This document shows positions 7,720 to 17,517 of a stretch of DNA of 64,000 nt, piece by piece; position 1 is the first letter of the stretch, and each line of letters begins with the position of its first letter. Made by a program: the position numbers and the translations under genes. The notes below the pieces were generated by a model, which saw only the letters and a list, made by a program, of their open reading frames with translations, had not been told where the DNA came from and did no database searches. The stretch is from Tepidicaulis sp002389665 (GTDB lineage: Bacteria > Pseudomonadota > Alphaproteobacteria > Parvibaculales > Parvibaculaceae). The stretch spans positions 2,046,001 through 2,110,000 of the forward strand of contig NZ_OZ244942.1 of assembly GCF_965222285.1 (NCBI RefSeq), in the 5' to 3' direction.

Positions 7720-9537
7720 TCAATAGCTCAGCGTCACTGAAACCGTGCCCAGCTGGCCTTCGTCGCTCGCACCGGGCAATTCGCGCAGCTGCCAGCCATA
7801 ATCGAAACGCACGGAAAGATAGCGGTCGAGCACATAGCGCGCGCCCACGCCCACACTTTGCAGCGTCACGCTTTTGGACAGGTTGGGCTGGCGGTCCTTA
7901 TCCGAAAGATAGGCATAATCCCAGAAACCGACGAGCTGCATCCGGTCTTCGGCCCAGTCGAAGCCCTGGCCTAGAACCGGAAACGGCGGCGAGCGCAGCT
8001 CATTGCTCACCAGAACACCCTGCGCCCGGTTCACCGCCCGCTCTTCATAACCGCGCACGCTATCCACGCCGCCGCCGCCAAGCTGCTCACTGGGCAGAAG
8101 GTTGCCGTCGGAAATCTGCCCTTTCACGCGCAGCACCCAGCTTGCTTCTTTGGGCAGGCGCGTCGCGCGGGTCAGCTCCAGCGTGTCATAAAGATAAGAA
8201 GCCTCGGCAAAGGCGGTGCCGGAACCGGCAAAGGCATCGTCCGTATTATGACTGTTGAAACCGCCCGGCCCCCAGACCAGTGAATTGACCAGCGTCGTCT
8301 GCCCGTAAGGGTCCACCGCGCTTGCTTCATAATTCAACAGGAACTGATCGACATTCGTCGTATTGGCAAAAACCTGCGTGCCGCCAAAGGACAGGTTGTT
8401 ATTGGTCGATTTGTGGTCGAAGCCAAGGCTCACGCTGTGGCTTGCAAAGGAAAGCGAGGGCAGCGCATGGCGGTAGCGCGCGCTGAGCTGATAGGAAAGC
8501 CCCTCCTGCCCAAAGAAAGGCCCCAGATCCGGCACCTGCTTCACATGCGAGCCGAAAAGCTGCAGCGTATCCCGCCAGGGCAGCGGCGCGGTGTAGGTGA
8601 AGGAATGCGCTTCAAAGCGCAAATCATCGCTCTGGCCCGCGCCCCTGTCCCGGTCCTGCAAAAGATCGCCGCTGGTCGTCACTTGATAGGAAAGCTGATG
8701 ACCAAGCCAGAAGGCATTGCCCCAGTTGAAACCAAGGCTCCAGCGGTCCCTGTCCGTCAACGGCGTGCCGGTATTGTCGTAACTTGCATAAACGCGCAAA
8801 GGAAAGCGGTCTTCGGCCTGCAGCGCGATATCCGTGGCGCCGGGGCTCGCGCCCGGTTTCAGCACCGCATCGACCCGGCGGAACGGGTTGGTATTGAGCT
8901 GATTGATGCCCTGTTTCAGCCGTTCGATTTCCACCGGCGCGCCGGGGCGAATACCGATCCCGTCCCGGTACTGCGCTTCAGAAAACCACTTATTGCCAGC
9001 CACCTCTATCTGTCCGAGGCGGAACTCCGTCACCAGCACCTGTACGGTGCCCGCCGTCACATCCTGCGGAGGAAAAGAGACATCGACGAAAGGCCGTCCG
9101 GCTTCACGGTAAATGTTGACGATGGCCCGCGACACTTTGCCGATATCGCCTTGGTGGAAGGGTGCGCCCAGAAAAGGCTCAAGCGCCGCGCGCACGGCAG
9201 CTTCTTCATCCCCGAGCGCAGCGGCATCGATACCCGGCCGGTCGACACCGCCCGCCTCGATCGCGCTCCCATCCCCACGCACCACAATACCTTTCAGCTC
9301 CGGCAGAATGACATTGCCTGCCTCGCCATCCGGTTCTTCCAGCGCATCGGGCACCGTGAGGGTGCCGCCCCCTTCAAGCGGCGGGGCTTCTTGCGGAGCA
9401 ATCCGCTCGAAATCCTCGTCCGCCGCCTGCGCCATGCCGCCGAAAGCCGGTATCATCAGTGCCAGCACCGGTAACGTGTAACGCAAACGCCGCCGGCGCG
9501 CTTCTTCCAACCGATCCCCCACACTCTGTCCTATCAT
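7720..9537 (-). CDS. TpsB outer-membrane transporter (ShlB/FhaC family)
   Basis: A 605-residue two-partner-secretion pore. After a basic N-region and a hydrophobic signal segment ending near AQAADE comes a periplasmic part with two POTRA-like domains (about residues 95-245, including VLVTEFRLGQIEVAGNKWFS). The C-terminal ShlB-type barrel has alternating aromatic strands, ends with VSVTLSY and carries the conserved L6-loop motif VDSVRGYEER. Length is normal for the family. The ATG overlaps the TpsA stop codon (ATGA), so translation is coupled and the pair is one operon. It should export the TpsA protein encoded just upstream across the outer membrane. Confidence 0.92.
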   Translation of the reverse strand: MIGQSVGDRLEEARRRRLRYTLPVLALMIPAFGGMAQAADEDFERIAPQEAPPLEGGGTLTVPDALEEPDGEAGNVILPELKGIVVRGDGSAIEAGGVDRPGIDAAALGDEEAAVRAALEPFLGAPFHQGDIGKVSRAIVNIYREAGRPFVDVSFPPQDVTAGTVQVLVTEFRLGQIEVAGNKWFSEAQYRDGIGIRPGAPVEIERLKQGINQLNTNPFRRVDAVLKPGASPGATDIALQAEDRFPLRVYASYDNTGTPLTDRDRWSLGFNWGNAFWLGHQLSYQVTTSGDLLQDRDRGAGQSDDLRFEAHSFTYTAPLPWRDTLQLFGSHVKQVPDLGPFFGQEGLSYQLSARYRHALPSLSFASHSVSLGFDHKSTNNNLSFGGTQVFANTTNVDQFLLNYEASAVDPYGQTTLVNSLVWGPGGFNSHNTDDAFAGSGTAFAEASYLYDTLELTRATRLPKEASWVLRVKGQISDGNLLPSEQLGGGGVDSVRGYEERAVNRAQGVLVSNELRSPPFPVLGQGFDWAEDRMQLVGFWDYAYLSDKDRQPNLSKSVTLQSVGVGARYVLDRYLSVRFDYGWQLRELPGASDEGQLGTVSVTLSY

Positions 9538-12500
9538 TCTGTCGCCCCGGAAAAACTACCGGTGACGGGGAGAGGCCGCAGGTCCTGCACCCCGATATTC
9601 GTGTAAGAACCGAAGCGGCCTGCCTGGCCTGTAAAGAGGTTCCAGCGCTCTTCGTCACTGCCGTCATTCGGGCCGTCGCTCTGGCCGTCTTCCTGGCCAA
9701 TCGAGCCGGTCACGAGGCCGCCATCATCCGTACCGCCGCCGAAGCCGCCAAGCTGCAACAGGATCGGCAGCGTCCAGAAACCGCCTGCTCCCTCGCCCTT
9801 GCCGATAGGTTGATCTTCCGGCCGCCAGGCATTTTGCAGCGTGCCGGGCTGGAAGGAGGTCAGCGTAATATCGCCCGGAAGCTGCGGCGTGCCGGGCAGC
9901 GGATTGGGCTGCACGAGCGGCATTTCGATCACCGTCAGCTGACCGTTCACATAGGTAATGGCGTAGTTGGAAAGACCGGTGCCCGCGGCATTGCTTGCGG
10001 TGATGACATAGGTACCGGGCGCCGCACTTGCCACTGTCCCGGCGCTCGTCAGGCTGACGCCGCTTACGCTGTCCCCGGCCACAAGCCCCGCCACGCTGAA
10101 GCCATTGAGCAGCAGCGTATCGCCTTCATCCTTTTGGGCATCATTGGCGGTAATGGTCAGTGCCGCCGGAGTGATGGTGAAGTCGGCGCCGGTGAAATTG
10201 ATCGTATAGTTGCCGCCGGCAGAAAGCGTGCCGTGGCCGATGGCGTAGGGCCCACCTGCCACCGTCTCCCCTGCCGCGCGGGAAAGTGCGCCGGTAAAGA
10301 GCAAGGCATTATCCCCGCCGACAAAGCCGGCGAAGTTGAAGGTGAAGGAAGGATCGGCCTCGCCATAAGTTTTGGAGAGCGCATCCGCCGAAACCGACAG
10401 CGCCGCAGGCGTGATGGAAGCGCTCGTTGCCGCGTTAGGCGAGAGCGTATAGTTGCCTGCATCGGCGCCTGAAAGCGTGAGGCCCGTCACATTGACCGCT
10501 TTCCCGGCCCCTACATCGGCATCATTAAAGGCAAAACTGCCCGAGGCCGTAACATCATCGCCGCCGACAATGCCGCTCAGGCCGCCTACCGTGCCGGTCG
10601 CGGCCACCGTTCCGTCATAGACCTTGTCGTCGGCGGAGACGGAAACGCTGAGCGCCTTCGGCGTAATGACGAGATTGGCGCCATTGAAGCTGATGGTGTA
10701 GTTGCTGCCTGCGGAAAGCGTGCCTTGCGTAATGGCGTAAGGTCCGCCTGCTACCGTCTCGCCAGCCGCACGGGCAAGCGCCCCGGTAAAGACGGAGGAA
10801 TCATCCCCGTTCGCCAGGCCCGTAAAGCCGAAGGTCAGCGCCGGGTCGATATCACCATAAATTTTGGAAAGCGCATCCGCCGTCACGCTCAGCGCCGCGG
10901 GCGTGATGGTGAAGTTTGCACCGTTGAAGCTGAGGACATAATTGCTCGTTGCCGCCAGCGTGCCTTGGGTAATGGCATAAGGACCGCCTGCCACTGTCTC
11001 CCCTGCCGCACGCACCAGGGCGCCGGTGAAGATCGAGGCATCATCCCCGTTTGTCAGCCCGCTATGGGTGAAGGTAAGCGCCGGGTCCACCCCGCCATAG
11101 ACCTTGGAAACCGCATTCGCCGTAACGCTCAGAGCCGCAGGCGTGATGGTCAGGTTCGCGCCGGTGAAGCTGATCGTGTAATTGCTACCGGCCGAAAGCG
11201 TGCCCTGGCTTATCACGTAAGGACCGCCTGCCACGGTCTCGCCAGCCGCACGGGCAAGCGCGCCGGTGAAGACCGAGGCATCGTCCCCATTCGTCAACCC
11301 GCTATGAGTGAAGGTAAGCGCGGGGTCCACCGCGCCATAGACTTTTGAAAGCGCATTCGCCATTACCGTCAGCGCTGCCGGCGTGATGGTCAGGTTCGCG
11401 CCATTGAAGCTGATCGTGTAATTGCTGCCGGCCGACAGCGTGCCTTGTGTGATCGCATAAGGTCCGCCTGCCACCGTTTCGCCTGCGGCCCGCACGAGCG
11501 CGCCGGTGAAGACCGACGCATCATCCCCATTCGTTAGCCCGCTATGGGTGAAGGTGAGTGCCGGGTCACGCTCAGCATAGACTTTGGAGACCGCATCCGC
11601 CGTGACGGTCAGCGCGGCAGGCGTGATGGTCAGGTTCGCGCCGGTGAAGTTGATGGTGTAATTACCCCCGGCGGAAAGCGTGCCTTGGCTAATCGCATAA
11701 GGCCCGCCTGCCACCGTCTCCCCCGCCGCGCGGGTCAGCGCGCCGGTAAAGAGCGAGCTGTTATCCCCGCCGACAAAGCCGGAAAAATTGAAGGTGAATG
11801 CCTGGTCCGCGTCACCGTAAGTTTTCGTCTGCGCATCCGCCGTCACACTCAAACTTGCCGGTGTAATCGATGCCGAGCTGCTGGCCGTCGGCGAAAGCGT
11901 GTAGTTCCCCGCATCGCTGCCGGAAAGCGCAAGGCCCGTTACATTCACCATCTTGCCCGCGCCCACATTGGCATCGGTAAAGGCAAAAGTGCCGGAGCCG
12001 TTCGCCGTCACATCGTCGCCGCCGACAATGCCGGTGAGCCCCAAGATCGTACCGGTCGCCGTGACAGTGGCATCATAGACTTTGTCATCCGCGGCCACAT
12101 TCACACTGAGTGCCTTCGGCGTAATCGTGAAATTCGCGCCCGTGAAATCGATGATGTAGTTGCCGCCCGCCGAGAGCGTGCCTTGGCCAATCGCATAAGG
12201 CCCGCCCGCCACCGTTTCGCCCGCTGCGCGGACGAGCCCGCCGGTAAAGAGCGAACTGTTATCCCCGCCGACGAAACCTGAGAAGTTGAAAGTCAGGCCG
12301 GGGTCCACATCGCCATAAGTCTTGGAGAGCGCATCGGCCGCAACCGTCAACGTTGCCGGCGCAATCGTTGCCGTCGCCGCCACGCCCGGCGCCAGGACGT
12401 AATTATTGGCATCGGCACCGTTAAGCGCCAGGCCCGAAATCAGAATGTCCTTAGCGACGCCCGCATTGGGATCGGCAAAGGCAAAGCTGCCCGAAACCGT

Positions 12501-15431
12501 GACATCATCTCCGCCGATCACGCCCGTCACGACGCTGCCTGAAACACGTGCCGCCACCGTGCCGTCATAAACCTTGTCATCCACCGTCACGGTCACCGTC
12601 AACGTTGCCGGGTCGATGGTCAGCGTGCCGTTCTGCCAGATGATGTCGACGCCGAGCGCATCGGAAAAGAGCCCGCGGATTTCATAAGTGCCCGCATCCG
12701 TCACCCCGGCAAGATTGCCGCCCAGCGTGCCGGACAAGGCAGCCATGGGATCGGAGATTGTCGCCGTGAAGCCGCTCGCTGCCTGCCCGTCATAGGTTTT
12801 GGTGATATCGTTCACATCTATGGTGATAGGCGTGAGGAACGAGCGCAGCACCGGGCGCGCTTCATCTTCGTAGATTCGCCAGGTCGTGCCTGTGCCGCCA
12901 TCACCGTCAATGTCCCAGCCCGCATCGATATAGGTTTGCAGGTCCATGAGTTCGGCTGTCGTGTGGCCCGTCACCGGCGAGCCGCCGCCGACACCGTCAA
13001 GCCCGATGCCGTTTGCCTGGCCCGATGTGTCCGTATCCCAGAAGGACCCGGTAAGCGGCGCGCCGCTGCCACCGGGGGCAACCCGACCCGCATAACCGCC
13101 GACATTGGTGCTGCCCGTCACCGCGCCCGATGAATAGGTATTGACGATGCGGGACTGTGCCGAGGCCGGGGCATAGCGCCCGGCAAAGCCGCCCACTTCG
13201 TCATTACCGTTCACGCTGCCGGTTGCATAAGAATCCTCGATAATGCCCGATTGCAGACCGACAAAGCCGCCGATCAAGTTGTTCCCGCTTACACTGCCGC
13301 TCGCAAAGGAAAGCGTGATCGTGCCATTCGTGCTGTTCGTACCGGCGAAGCCGCCCACTTCATCCGAAGCGCCGCCCGGTGTCACGTTCCCCGTCGCATA
13401 GGACCGCGTGATCGTGCCGCGGCTATTGACGCCGATGAAACCGCCGACCCCTTCGATGCCTGTGCCCGTTACCGTGCCGCTAGCAGAAGAATCGCTGACA
13501 GTGCCCAGAATATCGAGGACGTTCACGCCATCGAAGAAAGAGAAACCGTTCGAACCGATCAATCCGCCAACGCTGCCGCTGATCGCATTGTTGACGCTCG
13601 TCACATTGACCGAAGAACTGACATTGCGGATGGCGCCGCCATTCTGCCCGACCAAAGCGCCCGTATCCGCGCCGCCCGTCACCGAGCCGCCCGCCAGATG
13701 CACATTCTGGATGGTGGAATTACGTGTGCGTCCGAAAAGACCGATATAGCCGTCCGCTTCCCCGCCGCGGCTGATGAAGAGATCGGAGATCGTGTTGTTG
13801 AGCCCTTCGAACGTGCCCTGGAAATGATTGTTCCGGTCGCCGATGGGATCGAACCCCAGTCCGCCATTCAGCCCCGAGGTCGATGAAGCATCGAGATCGC
13901 CGGCCAGCGCATAGCGCCCGGTAAGACCGGAACCGATCGCCTGCAGATCGTTGACACTATGGATCAGCGTATAGGCCTGCCCATCAATGCTCAGGCTGGC
14001 GCTCGCCCCGGCAAGCGTCACGCTGCCATTCGTGCCGAAAGAATAATCCCCGCCGAAGGTCAGCGTCAGGCCGCCCGACGTGCCGGTCGAGGTGATATCC
14101 GAATTGATCTCGATATTGCGCACCGCATCGAGGATAAGAACCGTATCGGCGCTCCAGGTAATATCGTCGTTGATGAAGATATCGCCGTTGCCCGCGCTAG
14201 CGCCATTGTCGCTATCGAGCGTCACATTTGTGCTGGCAAGATTCGTGGAAACCGTCGCCCCCGTAATATCCCCGCCGGAGGCTGCCACGGTCAGATCGTT
14301 CGGGTCGATGAGCCAGGTACCGGTCGTGCCGTTTTCAGCCAAGGTCGAAACACGCGTGCTCTCGGCAATGTCGATATCGCCGCCGGAGGTTTCGATGAAA
14401 CCGCCCGAGGCACCCGCGCCGCCTTCGGCTTTCAACGCGCCCGAAACGCGCATGCGTCCGCTTGCCACAAGCACGGCGTCACCGCCATCCTTGCCCGCGC
14501 TTGACGCGGAAACATCGACGAGGCCCGAAATATCGATATCCGCAGCCTCAGCCGTTACCGTGCCGCCCGCGCCATCCTGATTGCGCGCTTCCAGCGTGCC
14601 GGAAATATCGATCTCATTCGATGCGGTCAGAAGAATGCGCCCGTCCCGCTCGGCGCTGCCCGTCGCGCGCACCAGCCCTTGCGTGTTCCCGGCAAGCGCA
14701 TAGACATTGCCATGGGCGGCGGCAAGCTCCACTTGCGCCGCGCTGACCGCGCCTTCATTCGTTACATCGCCGCTCGTGCTGGCGCCCTGAATGAAAAGCC
14801 GCTGCCCGCCGCCTTGCGTTTGCAGCAGCACCTCATCGCCCGCGCCGAACGCCGCCACACCGTTTGCCGCCTCAACCGTTCCGGAATTCTGCACCGCCCG
14901 GCCGATCAGCACCACGTCGCCCGACTGCGAGACGATGCGCCCCACATTGACGATGGAACCATGCGAGGAACCGGCAAAGCGCATCGCCCCGCCATCCAGA
15001 AAATCCTCATTGGCAATGTCGCGGGTCGAAGCGATGAAGCTGCCCCCCGTGACGATCTCGCCGCCGGGGCCAACCACAATGCCGTTGGGATTGATGAGAT
15101 AGGCCGAGCCTGTCGCCGTCAAAAGCCCGTCGATCTGCGAGATGTCGCCGCCCGTCACGCGGTTCAGCGTGGCGCCGAGGCCGTTCTGGATCGCCACGCT
15201 ATTGCCCGCGCCGATGGAAAAGCCGTCCCAATTGATGATCCCGGCCAGCGAGCTTTGGGTGATGGTGGCGCTGGCGCCGGAAAACTGGATATCCCCCTGC
15301 CCGGCGACGAACTGCCCGCCGCTCGGCAGCGCCTCCGCGCCCAGCGCCGGCATCGCATAGCCCTGCGCAATGATCGTTGCACCCAACAAAGCCTTGCGGC
15401 TCGTCCCGAACACACGGTCCCCAGTAGCCAT
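9534..15431 (-). CDS. TpsA filamentous-haemagglutinin-like adhesin with MBG/YDG repeats
   Basis: A 1965-residue exoprotein. After the signal peptide (to about residue 30) comes the TPS secretion domain (about 35-160) with the canonical NPNGI motif, which TpsB recognises. Next is a beta-helix-like region, then GLUG-type repeats with recurring SYATGSV and GGFAG blocks (about 560-810). Then come three YDG-type modules (DDKVYDGTV) and seven MBG-like 80-residue modules with the invariant core RAAGETVAGGPY, and a Gly/Asp-rich tail. ATG 15431 is preferred (AAAGG eight bases upstream); a GTG at 15452 is possible. A surface adhesin or biofilm role is inferred from the family. Divergent from a LysR gene across an AT-rich region. 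Confidence 0.9.
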   Translation of the reverse strand: MATGDRVFGTSRKALLGATIIAQGYAMPALGAEALPSGGQFVAGQGDIQFSGASATITQSSLAGIINWDGFSIGAGNSVAIQNGLGATLNRVTGGDISQIDGLLTATGSAYLINPNGIVVGPGGEIVTGGSFIASTRDIANEDFLDGGAMRFAGSSHGSIVNVGRIVSQSGDVVLIGRAVQNSGTVEAANGVAAFGAGDEVLLQTQGGGQRLFIQGASTSGDVTNEGAVSAAQVELAAAHGNVYALAGNTQGLVRATGSAERDGRILLTASNEIDISGTLEARNQDGAGGTVTAEAADIDISGLVDVSASSAGKDGGDAVLVASGRMRVSGALKAEGGAGASGGFIETSGGDIDIAESTRVSTLAENGTTGTWLIDPNDLTVAASGGDITGATVSTNLASTNVTLDSDNGASAGNGDIFINDDITWSADTVLILDAVRNIEINSDITSTGTSGGLTLTFGGDYSFGTNGSVTLAGASASLSIDGQAYTLIHSVNDLQAIGSGLTGRYALAGDLDASSTSGLNGGLGFDPIGDRNNHFQGTFEGLNNTISDLFISRGGEADGYIGLFGRTRNSTIQNVHLAGGSVTGGADTGALVGQNGGAIRNVSSSVNVTSVNNAISGSVGGLIGSNGFSFFDGVNVLDILGTVSDSSASGTVTGTGIEGVGGFIGVNSRGTITRSYATGNVTPGGASDEVGGFAGTNSTNGTITLSFASGSVSGNNLIGGFVGLQSGIIEDSYATGSVNGNDEVGGFAGRYAPASAQSRIVNTYSSGAVTGSTNVGGYAGRVAPGGSGAPLTGSFWDTDTSGQANGIGLDGVGGGSPVTGHTTAELMDLQTYIDAGWDIDGDGGTGTTWRIYEDEARPVLRSFLTPITIDVNDITKTYDGQAASGFTATISDPMAALSGTLGGNLAGVTDAGTYEIRGLFSDALGVDIIWQNGTLTIDPATLTVTVTVDDKVYDGTVAARVSGSVVTGVIGGDDVTVSGSFAFADPNAGVAKDILISGLALNGADANNYVLAPGVAATATIAPATLTVAADALSKTYGDVDPGLTFNFSGFVGGDNSSLFTGGLVRAAGETVAGGPYAIGQGTLSAGGNYIIDFTGANFTITPKALSVNVAADDKVYDATVTATGTILGLTGIVGGDDVTANGSGTFAFTDANVGAGKMVNVTGLALSGSDAGNYTLSPTASSSASITPASLSVTADAQTKTYGDADQAFTFNFSGFVGGDNSSLFTGALTRAAGETVAGGPYAISQGTLSAGGNYTINFTGANLTITPAALTVTADAVSKVYAERDPALTFTHSGLTNGDDASVFTGALVRAAGETVAGGPYAITQGTLSAGSNYTISFNGANLTITPAALTVMANALSKVYGAVDPALTFTHSGLTNGDDASVFTGALARAAGETVAGGPYVISQGTLSAGSNYTISFTGANLTITPAALSVTANAVSKVYGGVDPALTFTHSGLTNGDDASIFTGALVRAAGETVAGGPYAITQGTLAATSNYVLSFNGANFTITPAALSVTADALSKIYGDIDPALTFGFTGLANGDDSSVFTGALARAAGETVAGGPYAITQGTLSAGSNYTISFNGANLVITPKALSVSVSADDKVYDGTVAATGTVGGLSGIVGGDDVTASGSFAFNDADVGAGKAVNVTGLTLSGADAGNYTLSPNAATSASITPAALSVSADALSKTYGEADPSFTFNFAGFVGGDNALLFTGALSRAAGETVAGGPYAIGHGTLSAGGNYTINFTGADFTITPAALTITANDAQKDEGDTLLLNGFSVAGLVAGDSVSGVSLTSAGTVASAAPGTYVITASNAAGTGLSNYAITYVNGQLTVIEMPLVQPNPLPGTPQLPGDITLTSFQPGTLQNAWRPEDQPIGKGEGAGGFWTLPILLQLGGFGGGTDDGGLVTGSIGQEDGQSDGPNDGSDEERWNLFTGQAGRFGSYTNIGVQDLRPLPVTGSFSGATE
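10170..12360. repeat. 240-bp coding repeats in the adhesin gene
   Basis: Seven copies of an 80-codon module. Five are strictly tandem with a 240-bp period: the conserved GGxCCGCCTGC segment recurs at 10741, 10981, 11221, 11461 and 11701. One further copy lies on each side, separated by a YDG module of about 85 codons (matching segments near 10248 and 12199). Neighbouring copies are nearly identical at DNA level, so copy number may vary by recombination. Confidence 0.9.
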
Positions 15432-15767
15432 GCCGATCACCTTTCTACTCACTCATGAAACTGCTGTTCTAGGTGAAGCAAAAAAGGCGGGTGAAATCTA
15501 GGTAATTATTGATATATTATTAAAAAGTGATCGACTATTCACTTCATTTATATCGGAATTTACTTGGATGAATAATAAGTATTCTTGTTATTTACAAGTA
15601 AACGCAACTGATCTTAACACATAAGTAAGGATTCCGCATTTCACCATAGTGTGAGCGAAATTTTGGCGGTTTTCCGCGAAATCTCGTCAAGGCCACCACG
15701 TCTCTGATTAACCAATCCATCGCGCCAAACCATTACCGCCAAGCTCGCGCAGAGGAAGCCGCCGCCC
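15432..15767. promoter_or_regulatory. AT-rich divergent promoter region, TpsA / LysR
   Basis: No gene seen. The section from about 15490 to 15660 is far more AT-rich than the rest of the window. It holds an inverted repeat TTTACTTG (15559-15566) / CAAGTAAA (15595-15602). A LysR site for the neighbouring regulator is possible, and the composition would suit bending or nucleoid-protein silencing (inference). Confidence 0.5.
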
Positions 15768-16721
15768 ATGAATATCCAGCAACTGGATCTCAATCTGCTT
15801 CTGGTTTTCGATGCCGTTTACAAGGAGCGCAGCATCAGCAAGGCGGCGGCGCGGCTCGACCTTTCTCAGCCCGCCGTCAGCAATGCGTTGAAACGTCTTC
15901 GCCAGTTCACTGGGGACAATCTCTTTTTCAGAGCGGGTAACGCCATGGTGCCGACCCGCGCCGCCAATGCGCTTGCGGTGCCGGTCGCCCATGCGCTGCG
16001 CACGGTTGAGGAAAGCCTGTCCTCGCTGCGCGCTTTCGATCCGGCGACATCGGCGCGGCTTTTCAAGCTCACCATCAACGACTTTCTGCGCGTAACGCTT
16101 GTCCCCCCGCTCACCAATTTTCTTGAGCGCGAGGCACCCGGCATCAAAGTGGAGTATCAGGCCCGGACCGGCACCGCCGCCGCTCATCTCGATGCGCTCC
16201 GGCGCCGGCAGACGGAAATGAGCATGCTGCCCCGCTCGGCGGTCGAAGGGCTTGAGGAGATTTCCTATCTGCCGGTGACGACCGACGGGTTGCAGCTTGC
16301 CGTGCGGGCGGGCCACCCCCTGCTCGCCGCCCCCGTCACCAAGGCAGCGCTGGCCGGGGCGCGCTATGTCGCCACGAATAACGCCCCCTTCGTCCGCGCC
16401 ATCGTCGACGGCGCCTTCAAGGCGGAGGGGATCGAGCGCAACATCACCTGCTTTGTGCCCGACACGACGACGATCCCCTCCATCGTCGAAATGACGGACC
16501 TGATCGGCGTGATCGGCCAGAACAGCCTTGCCCGGCATCAGCGCGACCATGCACTTGTCAAACTGCCCGCCCCCTTCACCTTCCCGCAGATCGAGGCAGG
16601 CTTCGTCTGGCTGCGCGAGGCGGATGACGATCAGGGCCTGCAATGGCTGCGGGACAAAGCCGCGCAGATCCTGCAAACGGCACTTGCCGTCCATCCGCAA
16701 GGCGCGGCACCGGAAAACTAG
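15768..16721 (+). CDS. LysR-family transcriptional regulator
   Basis: A 317-residue LysR protein. The winged HTH covers residues 1-65 (DLNLLLVFDAVYKERSISKA, then LSQPAVSNALKRLR), followed by a periplasmic-binding-like effector domain from about residue 90. Length is typical. AGAGGAAG precedes the ATG by nine bases. It is transcribed away from the TpsA/TpsB operon, so it is the natural candidate to regulate that operon and itself, but no direct evidence beyond position exists. Its HTH resembles the NodD-like/aromatic-responsive branch; inducer unknown. Confidence 0.9.
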   Translation: MNIQQLDLNLLLVFDAVYKERSISKAAARLDLSQPAVSNALKRLRQFTGDNLFFRAGNAMVPTRAANALAVPVAHALRTVEESLSSLRAFDPATSARLFKLTINDFLRVTLVPPLTNFLEREAPGIKVEYQARTGTAAAHLDALRRRQTEMSMLPRSAVEGLEEISYLPVTTDGLQLAVRAGHPLLAAPVTKAALAGARYVATNNAPFVRAIVDGAFKAEGIERNITCFVPDTTTIPSIVEMTDLIGVIGQNSLARHQRDHALVKLPAPFTFPQIEAGFVWLREADDDQGLQWLRDKAAQILQTALAVHPQGAAPEN

Positions 16722-16740
16722 AGGAACGTGAAGCTGGAAG

Positions 16741-16827
16741 TGGTGGCCGCGGCCGGACTCGAACCGGCACTCGCAAAAAGCGAAGCAGATTTTAAGTCTG
16801 CTGTGTCTACCATTCCACCACGCGGCC
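16741..16827 (-). tRNA. tRNA-Leu (UAA)
   Basis: Reading leftward, GGCCGCG pairs perfectly with CGCGGCC in the acceptor stem, the T arm holds GGTTCGAGTCC, the anticodon loop is CTTAAAA (anticodon TAA), and a variable arm of class II size is present. A encoded CCA end follows the discriminator A. 87 nt in total. It lies 19 bases past the LysR stop, on the opposite strand. No integrase or attachment duplication is seen beside it. Confidence 0.96.
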
Positions 16828-16944
16828 AGCGGGACCGGGCGAAAGAGGCCCGGCAAGAAACGCAGGGATAAGGCCCCAAAGAGACACGGATTTCAACACG
16901 CTTGTCGGAATAGTTGCGCCTTTTCCAAGAGTTTTCCCCAAACA

Positions 16945-16972
16945 AAAACGGCGGCCCGAAGACCGCCGTTTT
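16945..16972 (-). terminator. Terminator after small secreted protein gene
   Basis: AAAACGGCGG and CCGCCGTTTT form a stem around an eight-base loop; leftward transcription ends in TTTTTG. It lies 23 bases past the stop at 16996. Confidence 0.8.
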
Positions 16973-16995
16973 GAGACTTTTCAGTCAAGACAGGC

Positions 16996-17247
16996 TTAGT
17001 TGGCCATGCCCTGCCAGACCGGCCAGCAGTTGTTGCCGGCTTTGGCGGCGAGCTTCGCCTGCGCGTCTTTGGCGTTGGAGCCATCCGCAGCTTCGACGTA
17101 GTCGTCCTTGCCCGTGCACCAGACGTAGAACTGATGCTTGCCGGCTTTCGACATGGCATCGAAGCTGGAGTCGAGCGCCATGGCGCCAGCGCTCATCAGC
17201 ATCGTTGCTCCCGCAGCCATCCCAAGAATACCAAAAACTTTTTTCAT
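16996..17247 (-). CDS. Small secreted protein, unknown
   Basis: An 83-residue protein with a clear signal peptide (MKKVFGILGMAAGATMLMSA, cleavage likely after AMA near residue 24). The mature part of about 59 residues has two cysteines (WCTGK and NNCWP) that could form one disulfide, and is rich in Ala and Lys. GGAGGGAGA precedes the start, a very strong ribosome site, and a good terminator follows, so it is a monocistronic and probably well expressed gene. I do not recognise the family. A periplasmic location is inferred from the signal peptide and the paired cysteines. Confidence 0.8.
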   Translation of the reverse strand: MKKVFGILGMAAGATMLMSAGAMALDSSFDAMSKAGKHQFYVWCTGKDDYVEAADGSNAKDAQAKLAAKAGNNCWPVWQGMAN

Positions 17248-17517
17248 CTTCCTGATCTCCCTCCGGGTTTAAAACCCTTGTTACAGGCCAGTGCCTGTTT
17301 TCCCCCACATGGCTCTTTCTCACCCAGGAGCCAAATGCACCGGGCGGCGACTGACAAGCCTTTTTCATTCGGCAATTTAGTCGATCGTGGGGAAATTGTA
17401 TCCGATTCCATAAGAGATTCGACTGAATTCTTCGTAATGTTAGGGAGGATGTTGCAGAAAAGTGACGAAAAACCCAGCTTTTCCGCGGGATTTATACCGC
17501 CACGGCCCCGCGCAAGG

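Noticed and set aside
10680..11850. Regular 240-bp repeats considered as a CRISPR-like array
   Set aside because: The repeats are in-frame protein modules with no short-repeat/spacer pattern.
9459..15458. Long open frames on the plus strand opposite the adhesin gene
   Set aside because: They are shadows of a repetitive GC-rich coding sequence, have Arg/His-rich composition and no recognisable domains, and lack consistent ribosome sites.
16741..16827. tRNA-Leu as an integration site for a genomic island
   Set aside because: No integrase, no repeat of the tRNA 3' end and no composition break were seen nearby.
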